64,000 bases of DNA, from assembly GCA_027625915.1 (NCBI GenBank), contig JANTQA010000051.1, positions 4,588,501-4,652,500 on the forward strand, given 5' to 3'. Source of the stretch: Anaeramoeba flamelloides (taxonomy: Eukaryota > Metamonada > Anaeramoebidae). Position 1 is the first letter of the stretch. Every line of letters begins with the position of its first letter. The position numbers and the translations under genes were made by a program. This document shows positions 48,901 through 59,920 of this stretch, piece by piece. The notes beneath the pieces are model-generated. The model had not been told where the DNA came from and ran no database searches. It worked only from the letters and a program-made list of their open reading frames with translations.

Positions 48901-50335
48901 TAAAAATTCAGAATTTGTCATTTTTTGAGTGGTATAATTATTAATATATTTATATTAGGAGACACATTGCTTTTGTATCATGTGGATTTTTAAAATCCAC
49001 ATTATAGCGTTAAATAAAATTCTCATCTATGCTGGAGGTTTGAAGATATTGAGAACATTCAATTGCTTTGTCCCACCTGTGGAGAAAAGAAAATATTGTT
49101 TCTTTTCTTTTTCAGCAAACGGTGTCTGTAAAACAAAACCATTGGCAAACTTAGCTGATCTATTTTCAGGGCTCTACTGGTATTTGAAATTACAAATGGA
49201 ATAAAATTTCATCTGATTTCCTTTTTTTCCAATTCTGGAATATTTGTTACATTCACTTCGGATTCTTAGTTCACCCGAAAATAGAAAAATATATTAAAAC
49301 AATAAAGTACCAAACAAATAAATAGAGATCACAAATTTCAATCTGTTTCTATTGAAAAACTCTATTTGTAGAGGAAAAAAGAAAAAATGAAGTGAAAAAT
49401 TAATCCCATTTATTATTCAAAGACAGTCTAAAATTTTTTTGTTGACACTTTATTAGATTGATTCGAATAAAATAATTCACTTAGTTTAGTCATTGAAAAA
49501 AATTGGTGACTATTTCTTTATTGGATAGTATTGGTTTTTTGGAGTAACCAAAAAAAGAAAAAAAAAAAAAAAAATTATCAATTCTCAAAGAAAATCTCAG
49601 TCAGGTAATCTGTCTTTTTGTTTTACAGAAAACCAATGAAAGGAAATTAAAGAGGAATTAATTTCGGCTAAAGGGTGTTGTTTTGTTTTTATAATCTTTT
49701 TGGGGTGATCTGCTTTTATTAAGAAATGAAACATAAGAAAGTCTCCAATAAAAATAAGAAAAAAAAATAAAAAAACAGAAGAAAAAAATTTTACATTCAT
49801 CGTAATGGGAACCAAAAACATTGTCATAGCCCATCATCCAGAATTGAACTGGATAATCAGATCCTTCGAGGGTATAAAATTTATAAGTATTTGTTTTATT
49901 AAAATCAGGATAATAGTCGATCCATTGGAAGGAGTCAACTTTCTGTCCCCTTCTTACAGTTTTGCCAGTGTAGACCCATTGCGACAAATCAGGAAGTACT
50001 TGTGTTATTTCGACATTCGAATCTCCACTTTCGTGGTAACAAATTTGTTTGTCTTGTGCAATACGTACCTGATAATTGTTATGTGGAGTCTCATCACCAC
50101 GTTGGATATCAGTTGCAAGACCATTATAGTAATCAATTCTCTCTCGGTGGTTTGTTTTGTCATGGAACACAGTCATAGGTTGGCTTTCGGGGACTTCTGG
50201 TAATGAGAAAACAAAAGACACCTTAAAATTATCTGGCCAAACCGGTGCAGATCTTTTTAGTTGAGATGTTTTTGCTTCAATGCTACTAACAAAAACACAA
50301 ACCAATAAAATAAAGAAAAATAATTTTAATCTCAT
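42964..50335 (-). CDS. 26/29-kDa-type papain-family cysteine protease (four exons)
   Basis: Exons on the minus strand: 50335-49795, 45533-45061, 43720-43206 and 43075-42964. Introns are 4261 bp (GTAAAA...AAAG), 1340 bp (GTAATA...TTAG) and 130 bp (GTAAAA...AAAG). All phases match, giving 546 residues, about the size known for animal 26/29-kDa proteases. Exon 1 encodes a signal peptide (LKLFFFILLVCVFVSS) and the N-terminal domain of that family (RIDYYNGLATD, VLPDLSQW, YDNVFGSHYDE). Exon 2 encodes the linker (YILDYYYYIP) and the inhibitory propeptide (RQTIFYKNHDYITNFN, INHFADLTDEEY) up to PPVKDQ. Exons 3 and 4 encode peptidase C1. Catalytic residues are all present: Gln338, Cys344 in CGSCWAHA, His487 in ELDHAVLLSGFG, Asn508 in VRNSW. 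The protein ends MSMKGNNCGVETKVVYPTL. The role is probably lysosomal or secreted proteolysis after propeptide removal. The first junction, across 4.26 kb, is inferred from homology and phase. Confidence 0.88.
44411..44447 (+). repeat. 37-bp motif shared by two protease introns (copy A)
   Basis: GTAACAATCGAAGCAATCAA and the following 17 bases differ at only two positions from 46505-46541. Both copies lie in introns of the same gene in the same orientation, each preceded by a similar T- then A-rich stretch. Confidence 0.7.
44815..45057. repeat. Purine tract (AAAAAG/GGAAAA) in the second protease intron
   Basis: About 240 bp almost purely A/G on the plus strand, so a pyrimidine tract on the sense strand of the protease, beginning a few bases after the donor. 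Read through, it gives a Phe/Ser/Leu-only peptide, which explains the false extension of exon 2's frame past the splice site. Confidence 0.85.
46505..46541 (+). repeat. 37-bp motif shared by two protease introns (copy B)
   Basis: GTAGCAATCGAAGCAATCAA followed by CCATTTAATAGGAGTTG. See copy A at 44411-44447. Too short to assign to an element class. Confidence 0.7.
47972..48352. repeat. Foldback repeat, CATTAGGTTTTTTTT family
   Basis: Inverted and direct blocks carrying GCCATTAGGTTTTTTTTAAT, TTTAGCTTTTCCAGAATTTA, CTCAAGAAAATTGCC and a TCTAGATACTTGACGGCACT end. Related to the block at 9240-9500. It lies inside the first protease intron. Confidence 0.5.
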
Positions 50336-50554
50336 TTTGGATAATAAACTGAAAAAAATGAATAAAATCCAAGAAAGAATGTTTCTGATTATTGAGTGAA
50401 ATAGTTTTTGGACTTAAAATACTTTTAGGTTATGTTAAAAGAATTTTTTTCGAATAAGAATTTTACCTTTGGAGGAATTTTAAGGAGGGAAATCCCAAAA
50501 AGTTTCCCAAAATTGAAGAGAAAGCCCAAAGATTAATATTGTTTTAAAGATTAA

Positions 50555-51547
50555 AATCCCTAGAGAAATGGGAAAAAAGATTAGCTTGTAATAGGTAAAA
50601 GATATTTTATTTTGGTTTTATTGTTGATCACTATTTAACTTGTTAGGAAACATACAGTGGTGTAAATAACCTGTTCAGACAACCTTTAACCCATTACTAA
50701 AATTTAACTCTTGTTTTTTTTTTAGACTTGGGTATTGAAACACCAGAAAGCACTTATATATTTTTTGTTCGGATTTAAATTGACTTTTGAGGTTAGATCT
50801 TTGATTAATTGAAATGTTTCAATAATATTAAATGCTTTTGTTTCAAAAATTTCGTCATATTTACAAAATTTCTGAGATTATATGATTTTTTTAAAAAATT
50901 CAAAAAATGAAATGATGGTCATTTTTTTGTCAAAAAATTACTTTTTAATCTTACAGTATCTTCATAATTCTTTTTTAAAATTTATTTAAGAACCCTATTT
51001 CTTGTTTATATACTGTTGTCATCCCATTGATTTGTTTCTTTTATTTCTAGAGTAAGTCAATATTTTTTGCATGAGTTAAATTTTGGTAATGTGTTAAAAT
51101 AAAAAACACGGGTTAGTTACACTACTGTACATGTTTGTTAAAATCTGAAATTTTGTTTTTTTATATTCAAAATCTGAATTATTGAGTTGAAAACTAATTG
51201 TTTTAAAGATACATAAGTATGAATTTAGATCGTTAACTGAAATTTTTCTATATTGGTTTTTTTTATTTGGTACTTTTAAAAAATTTATTTTTTTATTGGT
51301 TATAGAGTAAAAAGGGAAATAAACTTTTCAATAGACAATAAAAAATTCAAATATATTATTATTAAACACTTTCCCAACGATTATTCTTCCACCCACCAAT
51401 TCAGATTTTGAATAAAAAAAATTAAATTTCAGATTTTAACAAACATGTATGTTTCCTAACAAGTTAAATAGTGATCAACAATAAAACCAAAATAAAATAT
51501 CTTTCACCTATTACAAGCTAATCTTTTTTCCCATTTCTCTAGGGATT
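50555..51547. mobile_element. TTAA-flanked long palindrome, interrupted by a nested element
   Basis: TTAA lies outside both ends (50551-50554 and 51548-51551). The left arm AATCCCTAGAGAAATGGGAA runs about 100 bp to GTTAGGAAACATA with almost no mismatch to the inverse of 51440-51547. Past the nested 473-bp insertion the left arm resumes (TACATGTTTGTTAAAATCTG) and again matches the right arm. The arms include ATTAGCTTGTAATAGGT and TTGTTGATCACTATTTAACT. No frame is seen. The near identity of the arms suggests recent origin or gene-conversion-like correction. Confidence 0.85.
50655..51127. mobile_element. Tc1/mariner-like MITE nested in the palindrome (473 bp)
   Basis: The ends CAGTGGTGTAAATAACC and GGGTTAGTTACACTACTG are inverted repeats flanked by TA (50653-50654 and 51128-51129). 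The undisrupted arm of the host palindrome reads ACATACATG on the matching strand with a single TA, so the empty site is visible in the same molecule. Non-coding. Confidence 0.85.
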
Positions 51548-51551
51548 TTAA

Positions 51552-52289
51552 ACCTTTATTTGCTCTGATCTTTTGATAACAATAGAAAATTATTATTATT
51601 TTTTTTTGGGAACAATAAGTGAATTTAGAAGGTATATTCCAAATGAATAAAACAAGATAGAGTACAAAAATTATCATTTCCTTCTGGTTACAGTTTTTAG
51701 GATCTTGTGTCAACAGATTAAAATATGTTAAGCTACAAAAAAACATTTTTTTTTGTTATTATGTTTTGTTCTACTTTCAATACTTGCTTTCCAAGTCTAA
51801 AAAATATATAGAACAAGTATTATTTTAACAATTACATTTTCAATCAACTCGGTTATTTCTAGAAAAGTACAAATAAATCTCTGAAATTCAAGAATTCCAG
51901 ACTATATTAATATCACACTTCATTAATACTGTGTAGTAAGTGGGTCTTTACAAAATTATAAAAAAAAAGATATTTTTTATAGTTAAAATTTATTATTATT
52001 TGAGATAACGGATTCCAATACCGTAACTAAAATTGAATAAATTAATTTGTAATCTTATTTTTGAAATTTTTTGCAATATCCGTCCTTACAAGTTTCATTT
52101 TTTTCCAAATATTTTTTACAAGTCATGAAAAAACAATTATTTTGTTAAGATAATACATATTGTTCCGTCAAAGGCACGTATTTTTTGTTCCATATCAATT
52201 ATTTTATATAAACTATCTTTCACTCAAAGATTCCCAACATTTTTTTCAAATATCAATTATTTCATATAATTGTCCCTTTGAAGTTCAAA
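51552..52289. other. Gene-free interval
   Basis: No gene. 52165-52285 contains two TATCAATTATTT(T/C)ATATAA units related to the right part of the element at 20598-21314. Confidence 0.45.
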
Positions 52290-53230
52290 TACAATGAAGT
52301 AGCATAATACACACCAGTGAAAATAGTTGATATCCATAAGGAATAAACAAAAATTTAATAGATTTTCTTAAAGATAAAATACTCAAATTCTTAGGGTACA
52401 TTCGAGATAAACAACAATGTTCATTTTTATCTTGAATGAAAAATTAAATAAAATCACCATATAAATAAATATTATATATCTACAATTATTTAAAATGTTT
52501 CAATAATAACATTAGAATAATATATTTTTTAATATTTGACTACCGATTTTACAATAATAAAAAGTTAAATATATAAAATGTATCAAAAAAATTGAAAAAA
52601 AAGAAAAAAAAATGTGTAAAAATGTGAAAAAATCATTTCAATTTTATAATTTCCAAAATAATTTTTTTCATTAAATATCAATTCAACCCCCTTAAACACA
52701 TTCAATTCACCTCCACAACTGTACCACTGTAACTGGAAAATGATTTAATTAAACTTTGGAGTATAAATAAGTCTTAAGTAGAATAATACACATCAAAAGA
52801 AAAGTTGATATTATGTATGAAAGTAAATCTAACCAATCCCTATATTTTCTTAAAAATCAAAAAACTCAAAATCTTGATGAAATATTAAGAAAAAAATACT
52901 AGATTTATTTGATCATTACAATTGAAGATAATCAAATATAATTCGAATGTAAATAAATATTATTTCTCTATAATCCTATTCACTCTTTCAATATCATTAG
53001 AAAAACCTATTTTTACTTAGTGGTTATCGATTTTGTATAAAAAAAAATTAACAAAAAAATATCTTGTCAAAAAAAAAAAATAGAAAAAAAAAAAATGAAA
53101 AATTGAAAAAAGGTGAAAAAATAATTTCAATTTTAAAATTTTCAAAATTAATTTTATTCTTCTGATTTCCTTTCAAATACTTCAAAAACCTACAATTAGC
53201 ACTACAACAATACCCCTTTAAATGTAAAAA
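52290..53230. repeat. Diverged tandem duplication, two units of about 470 bp
   Basis: Units 52290-52750 and 52760-53230 share, in order, AATAATACACA, GTTGATAT, AATATTAT near ATCTCTATAAT, TCTTTCAATA(A/T)CATTAGAA, a GTGAAAAAAT segment and a C-rich patch near the end. A third, isolated relative is at 34950-35300. Non-coding. Confidence 0.5.
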
Positions 53231-56223
53231 TCTTTATTAAAAATAATAAAAAAAAAAAAAAAAGAAATAATTCCTATTTTTAAAGAAAAAATAATAAAAA
53301 TAAAATGAAAACAAAAAATCTTAAAATAGTAATAAAATATTAAATCCGGGCACCCAGTATCCCACTTTGAGATTCATGGAATACCAATTATTAATCACGG
53401 AATGTGGGGTTTTTATCTATAGTTGATAATCTTTCTATCGGATTTTTGCTCCTCCCGTGTATTCAGGACGTGTATAGTTTCTATTTGGTTATGAAAATGA
53501 TAAAATTATTTTTTAGATATATTTTAATTATTTTTCTTCTACTCTTTTTTTTTATTTGATGATTTTTCTTTAATTACTCCTTTCTATAAATAAATAAATC
53601 AATAAATAATTCCAATTTTTCGTATTTTTGATATTTGAGTTGTCCAAATTGTTCCCTTGGAAATATATTGAAAATAGAATAAGTATTCACAAAAAGGATA
53701 CAAAAGTAATCAATCTTTAGGTTCTTAATATTAAAATTTATTATTCAAACTTAAAATTAAGTAATGAAAAAAATTTTGTATTTTTAAAGTTGTAAATCTT
53801 AATTTTTAAATATCGGTTTATTATTATTTTTGTTTAATACTTATGGGTTCGGGAAAGTAATTTAAAACAATATTACAAAATGAAAATTTTTAATTATTAT
53901 ACAAAGTTAAAAAACAAATAAATTAATTAAATAATACTATTTATCAGAGTTTTTTTTTTTTAGGTATTGGCATCGTTTAGCACTAATATCGATTACTTTC
54001 AATACGACAGAGTTTTGGTTTTAAAATAATACCTCGTGGAACAAATAACTTTAAACAGGGGCGATTTTTGATTTAAATTATTATTCTAATTAATTAGATT
54101 ATGAATTATCTCCTCTATAATTAACATCTATCAATAATAATAATAAATTCTATTAAAAATTTTTTGATCACAAACAAAAGTATCTTTTCACATTATGTTG
54201 TTTTTTTTTGTATTGATGAGAGATAAAAAAAATTAGAAAAAAACTTATATGTCTATTTAATATTTTGATATTTATAATAAATATCAAATAAACCAAAGAA
54301 AAATATAAACTTTAAAAGTATCACATTATTTACAAATTTGTGTAAACCTTTCAAAAATTTTTTCTAAAAAAAATTGAAAAATATCAATTTTTATCTAAGA
54401 AAATGAACTTTTATTTATATGTTTTTTCTTTGTTAAGATACATTTCTTTAAAACAAATATTTTTCTTTATTTTAATTGCTAATCTCATATATTTTAGATT
54501 AATTTTTCTAAAACTATTCACCAAAAGAAGAAAATTTTTTCAAATAATTGCACAAAATAATTAATTTGTGAATTTTTCTGAAAAAAAGTTCTCAGCCGCC
54601 TATATAATTTTAATAGTGTTTAAATTAATATAAACCGAGATTTTTTACTTTTATTTTCGCAAGATATTTACAAATTGTTGTTGATTGATAACAAAAATTC
54701 GCAGAAAATGGAACAACAGTTTACAGTGGGTAAAATTAATTGTTTTAATTGCTGAATAAAAACATTTTTATTATTTTTATTTTGAAGAATTTTAAGAAAT
54801 ATTATGTTTTTTGTGAACAATCAAAATTAAAAATATAGTGCCAAAAATTGTTTTTAAATAGTAAGGGGTAAAAGTTAGATAATATACTATTCAAACATTT
54901 TAAAAAAGAAAATTAAATAGTTTATGTTTCACTCATTAAAATTTTTGAAGTTAATTTTATGTTACAACTTTAAAATGGAGAAACAAAAATATATCATGAT
55001 TAAACTTCGTTTGGATTTATATTAAACCATTTTCCAGTTTTTTTAAAAAACATTGCTTAAGAACTATTATTAAAATTGAAAATTGGTATTCTGTGTGTTA
55101 AAATCAGTATTCAAGGGTATTTAAATCCTAAAAATTTTTGTCCAGTTAGAACTAAGAAATAAACAATAAAAAAATTTATATTAAAATTTTCTTTCTCATC
55201 TCAATAAATAAAAAAAGGATCTGAAAAAATCGACTTTTTGAGAAAATTTCCCTTTAGAACTATTTTAAAAACTCTGGCATCTTGTCTACAATTTTTAACA
55301 TTTTTTTATAGCCGAAGGAAATAAATTAAAAAGGTTTTATAAGTTGTTCTAAAGGTTAAAATATTGGAAATTTGTATTTTTTCATAACTAGCCTTTGTTA
55401 TTTCCTACAAAGATATATTTTGATAAGAATACACGGTAGTCAGTTTGGTATTGTATCGAATCCACCAAAATTTCCATTTCCCAAAAAGATTATTTTTTTT
55501 TCTTTCATTAACACCAAAGTTTCTTTTAAAAAAAAAAATGACAAATTTTTGCAAATATAATTTACTTTCGATTCTTTCACAATAAATTCTAAAAAGATAC
55601 CCCAGAAAACCCCAACACAAATTGTGTTGATACTAATAAATAGCTTTTTAGAGAAACAAGATAAACAAAAAAAAATCACATGAAAATAAAAAAGATGTTT
55701 TGTATGTTTTAAATGATCGCTTCTGTTCAAAAATCAAGTTGAGTAAATACTAGATTGTAAAATACTTGTTGGGTAATATCATTTTTAAAAAAACAAAAAG
55801 AATCAAAACCAAAAAAGTTTGAAAAAACCACAACTCTTTTGTCCTAATTTATCTGATTTATGAAGATAATAGAACAATCCATGTCATTCAATAATCAAAA
55901 ATCAGAGAAAATGTGATCTTTTAAGGTAGAGAGTTAGAATTGTTTCTATTGAAAATGTTTGAAATGATCATTTTATTTTTTCTCGTTAGAAAATCCGATT
56001 ATTTTTCTTTTTCGTTTTTACCTTTCTTAAGAAGGTGTCTTCGAGTTAGATATATAACAATTTTTTGTTTATTTTTCATTCAAAAATTACAAAAATGCTT
56101 TTTTGATCTTAATTGGAGAATATTTCAAAGATCCTGAGTTCTCATTTTAAATGGTATTTGGATATAAAGGTGTTTAGGCTATTTGATAAATCCGAAATGT
56201 AGTCTTTAATTTATTCTTATTAA
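53231..56223. other. Gene-poor interval
   Basis: No gene is firmly supported. Near 54590-54730 there is a suggestive CCTATATAATTT followed 110 bp later by ATGGAACAACAG and a GTGG|GTAAAA donor-like site, but no continuing exon was found. The overlapping frames on both strands at 55372-55730 and the frame at 55940-56137 have no domain and are not called. A C-rich patch occurs at about 53345-53470. Confidence 0.4.
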
Positions 56224-56227
56224 TTAA

Positions 56228-56401
56228 GGGACGAGTCTCTATTTTTTTTTTTTTTTTGACTAATAACTAAATAAGGATTCCTTAACAAGATATATGCTTA
56301 ACTTTGAAAATAAACAGGAGTTTTCAAATCTAAGTAATTGACAAATCATTTTCTCAATCTCTATTATATTTAGCCAAAAAAATTTAATACAGATTAGTCC
56401 C
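56228..56401. mobile_element. TTAA-flanked MITE (174 bp), deletion relative of the 1.9-kb element
   Basis: TTAA lies at 56224-56227 and 56402-56405. The left end GGGACGAGTCTCTATTTTTT and the right end, closing AATACAGATTAGTCCC, are inverted. The left 60 bases align to the right end of the element at 8149-10068, and the right 80 bases (inverted) to its left end, so this is the same family lacking the interior. Its right TTAA is also the left TTAA of the next element. Confidence 0.75.
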
Positions 56402-56405
56402 TTAA

Positions 56406-56959
56406 GGATTACAATCCCTGAAATTTGAAAAAAAAAATATCTTGTCTAGGGTTGGTTAGTTGTTGATTTGGTTCTTAGCTCATCGATCTTGTCCTTGGTT
56501 TGGATTTTAATAGTCGTTCAAAATGGCAATTTTTGATAAGTTATTTAATTTTTTCCGAAATCCGAATTGAAGAGTGGAAGATTAATAGATTACTTGCTGT
56601 TCAAGAATAGTTTTTTAGATTTTGGTGTTGTAGAAGAAAATTTTAAAATACATTTTTGTCAATTAACCAAATGAAAAAATAAAATTTTTTTAAAAAGCTC
56701 CCAATAAAACCAAACTTAATTAAAAATTTCAATCAAGAACCCACAAACCATATTTTTTTATAACTAAAGTCCCAGCCTATTAATCTTAAACTCTTCAATT
56801 CGAATTTCGGAAAAAATTAAATAACTTATCAAAAATTGCCATTTTGAACGACTATTAAAATCCATACCAAGAACAAGATCGATGAGCTAAGAACCAAATC
56901 AACAAGTTGTAACAAAGGACACAAGATAATCTTTTTTAAAATTTCAGGGATTGTAAACC
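56406..56959. mobile_element. TTAA-flanked foldback element (copy B, 554 bp)
   Basis: Same family as 29097-29647. The ends are GGATTACAATCCCTGAAATT and TTTCAGGGATTGTAAACC, with TTAA at 56402-56405 and 56960-56963. The arms share CTTAGCTCATCGATCTTG and its complement. It has diverged from copy A mainly in the spacer. The 69-codon frame at 56829-57038 overlaps its right arm and is not a gene. Confidence 0.85.
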
Positions 56960-56963
56960 TTAA

Positions 56964-57597
56964 AGGAAATTTGTTAAAATTCAAAAGATCTTGGATCCGT
57001 ATGTTAGTCACTAATTCGAAACTATTGTCATTTCCCAATTAATAAATGAAGATTTTGATTTCAATTTCTGCAAATTGTAAGCCAACAAGAAGTTGTAAAA
57101 ACTCCAAGATATTTACAAAATCAATTAGAAATGGTACATTTCTCAAGGTTTAATTCGGCTTCCTTCTTTAGCCTTTGAGATAAATATTTAATTAGTGCAA
57201 TTTGATTTAAAAAGTATTTCAAAATACAAATAAATTTCAATTCAATAACGTTCTTTTGGTGATTTGTTTTCTTATTTTCAATTTTGTCGTAATTGTAATT
57301 GAACGTTTAAACAAATTGGATTCATAAATGTGCAATGTGTTGCCATAAAAAAATTGAAAAAATAAAGAAAAAAAATTGTGAAAAGTAATAAAGGATGAAG
57401 AAATTACCTAAAAAGGAAATTTTTTCGATCAAGATTGAAAAATTTAATTTTGTTGTGTTATTTTTGAAAGGTTTTAGATTATTCAAAAAAAAGAATAAAA
57501 AAATAAAAAAAAAATAACGTAGAATCAAAAACAAGCAAGGGGAAATAACATAAAAAAAAATAAAAAAAAAAGGAAAGAATAACAAAAAAATGTTATT
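56964..57597. other. 3' flank of the Sm D3 gene
   Basis: No gene. The 87-codon minus frame at 57322-57585 is a Phe/Leu-only translation of an A/T tract. Part of this is probably the 3' untranslated region of the adjacent minus-strand gene. Confidence 0.5.
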
Positions 57598-57960
57598 CTA
57601 ATTTTTCCTGATGTTTCTCATTCTCCCTCTTCCCCTTCCTCTTCCTCCGCCTCTTTCCAGTCCAGCTCTACGTAGCCCTTCTCCTTTTCCCTTCCCCTCT
57701 TTCGAAGTAAAAAAAATGGGGCTGTTCTCTAAAAAGCTCGGAGTTACGATAAACTTGACAAGAGATCCCCTAATATAAACCTTCTCAAGGGTAGACGATT
57801 GACCATTTGTAGAAACTAAGGTAACATTGATCAGCTCCATGTTCATATTGTCTTCTCCTTGAACAAGATGCCCGCGATAGATCTCATTATTTTTTAGTTC
57901 AACAGTAACAACAAAGCCTTCACTTTCATGAAGTAATTTTAAGGGAATACCGAGTGCCAT
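57598..57960 (-). CDS. SNRPD3: Small nuclear ribonucleoprotein Sm D3
   Basis: A complete intronless 120-residue frame, close to the usual length of about 126 in animals. Sm D3 is one of seven proteins of the ring around the Sm site of U1, U2, U4 and U5 snRNAs, needed for pre-mRNA splicing. The Sm fold covers residues 1-75. The start MALGIPLKLLHESEGFVVTV matches the family pattern. Sm motif 1 includes YRGHLVQGEDNMNMEL with the RNA-contacting Asp-x-Met-Asn, and Sm motif 2 is VYIRGSLVKFIVTP. The tail is Gly/Arg-rich (RGGGRGRGRGRMR), as in Sm D1 and D3 where the arginines are dimethylated. Local GC content is well above background. The ATG is fixed by homology of the first residues. The presence of this gene fits the introns inferred elsewhere in the window. 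Confidence 0.96.
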   Translation of the reverse strand: MALGIPLKLLHESEGFVVTVELKNNEIYRGHLVQGEDNMNMELINVTLVSTNGQSSTLEKVYIRGSLVKFIVTPSFLENSPIFFTSKEGKGKGEGLRRAGLERGGGRGRGRGRMRNIRKN

Positions 57961-59074
57961 AATTTGTATTTAATTGATCTTTTATTGCGTTTTGTTTGGA
58001 TACAAAAAGGAAAAGCTTGGTGACAAAAATGAGATAAAGCAAACTTTTGAGAAAAATGAAATATTTAAAAATCTCTTCAAATTCAATTTTTCTTAGAAAA
58101 ACACTGTTTTGAATTACCACACAAACAACTATTCTTTTAAAGAATCTCTACTAATGTTAGAATCCATTTTTGTTCAGAAATCAACATTTTTTGTAGTATA
58201 TTGGACAAAACATGACAAGGAAAATGATTTTTCAAAAAAAATCTCTAAATTTTGTATTTTTGAAATACACACACATAATAAACATTACTACACATAACAA
58301 TTTTCAAAAATGTTTACCACTTTAAGAAATATTAATGAGAATTGAAAAAAAAAGGAAATTTTTCACTTATATTTTATTCATTTTTAATTGTAAAACTTTT
58401 GAATTTTTTATTTGACTTTATGGAGACATTATTTTCAAATATTTTTTTAATAGTCTAAAAAGAATCATATTTTTCAATTTTAAAATAGCACAAAATATTT
58501 CAATCAAAAGATATCACTAAATTAAATTGAAAATCTGATTTTTTATCTGTTTGTGGAATATTTTTTATCATTTTATTTTTTTTCATGTTTGAATTTTTAT
58601 ATATATATTCCTGTATTTTTTCAATAAATTGTTTTAATGATTATACTTTTTTCAATCTTAATGTTTACTCAAAAATTAATTTATTATAACTTTTTTCAAT
58701 AAAAAAATACCTCAAAAATAGGTATTTTTTTTCAAAAGTCGGTATTTTTAGAAAAAGGAGGGATTTATCGGATTTTCATGAGTTTAAGAGTTATCTTTTT
58801 TTTATTAAATAAAATTATCATAACTTTGAAAAAATAATTTAGAAAAGAAGTCTAACTGAAATACAATGTATAGTTTTGGCTAACTTTAATTTTTGGTGTT
58901 TAAATTTTACTTGTAGTGTTGTTGTCAAATCTAAAAATATCTTGATACTATCTTTATTAATAATTTTGAATTATATATTGATGTAACTTAACTCATTTGG
59001 ACCTGAGTGTGAAACGAGGTTTTGAATTGCAATTTATTTTTTAAAATCAACAAAGATATTTTAATAGATAAAAA
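57961..59074. other. Upstream of Sm D3, gene-free
   Basis: No further gene is supported. The frames at 57926-58120 (-) and 58109-58297 (+) overlap each other and lack domains. The promoter of Sm D3 must lie in the first part, but no distinctive motif was found. Confidence 0.45.
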
Positions 59075-59920
59075 AGAGTGATCAAAAAGACAAATATCCA
59101 AAATATATAACCCTACACGATCATGAAAAAATTTTTAAAAAAAAAAATCAAACATTTGCTAATTTTACACTTTTTGATAACTTCACTTATAATAAACACT
59201 ATTAGTTAATAAAGGATCTTGCATCAAAAAATACTTTTAAAGATATTTAACAATTTAAGTAGAAAAATCCAATTTTCCAATAAGATTTTTTTTAAATTTA
59301 ATAGTAAAAAAGTTGAATATTTTTATTTACACAGTTAAGAGGTTATAATCATATATTTTAAAAGTATTTTAAATTTAATAAAAATATTTCAAACTGATAA
59401 CCAATTATTTTGACTATTATCAAATTATTTATTAATATAAATTTAAAAAATCTTTTTTTTTTTTTTTTTTCCGTTAGGTTTTTTTTAATTTTTGAAATAA
59501 ACTCAAAATTTTAAGAAATTTTCGGTTTATTCCAAAAAGTAAAAAAAACCTAGGACACTCCCAATAATTATCATCAGTAATTTTTTTTCTCTCTTTCAGT
59601 TTTATTAGATGAGTACAATGTTTTTATAACTATTCGTTATTAGCTATCAAAGTAAATATCTCCAAGTTGAATTAATCTATAATTCATTCTTCCGTTTATT
59701 TGTAATTTTTTACCCGAAAAATGCCTTTTTTTCTAGACTAGAGACTTTTCTAAATCGTAGTACTATTAAAAACAATAAATACAATAGTCTCATGAATTTA
59801 AAGTTCTGGAATTTTGATTATATTGTGAATAAACTTTATTATTCAAGATGAAAGGTTAAGGAATGGGGTAGTTTTGTCAAACTTTTTTTTTTTCAATTTT
59901 ATTTTTTCATACTAGTGTAA
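59075..59920. repeat. Fragment related to the interior of the 1.9-kb element
   Basis: Collinear with about 8880-9880, sharing TTAAGAGGTTATAATCATAT, CACTTATAATAA and TTTAAAGATATTTAACAATT. It lacks both termini of that element and lacks the nested 170-bp block of the first copy. Confidence 0.6.

Larger units (their letters stand above)
45534..49794. other. First intron of the protease gene (4.26 kb)
   Basis: No exon could be supported inside. The forward frames at 46118-46339, 48635-48817 and 48980-49204 have no domains and run against the host gene. The interval contains the 37-bp motif, the foldback block at 47972-48352 and a segment near 49290-49440 related to 20960-21090. Confidence 0.55.

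Noticed and set aside
49805-50203. 132-codon plus-strand frame
   Set aside because: It is antisense to the first protease exon, whose sequence matches the 26/29-kDa protease N-terminal domain.
54708-54728. Possible tiny first exon MEQQFTVG followed by GTAAAA, with an upstream TATA-like box
   Set aside because: No continuing exon could be found downstream, and such short matches arise easily by chance.
55372-55730. Overlapping frames on both strands
   Set aside because: No domain, Phe/Lys-rich composition, mutually overlapping, no splice partner.
57322-57585. 87-codon frame downstream of Sm D3
   Set aside because: Phe/Leu/Ile-only translation of an A/T tract. Likely 3' flank.
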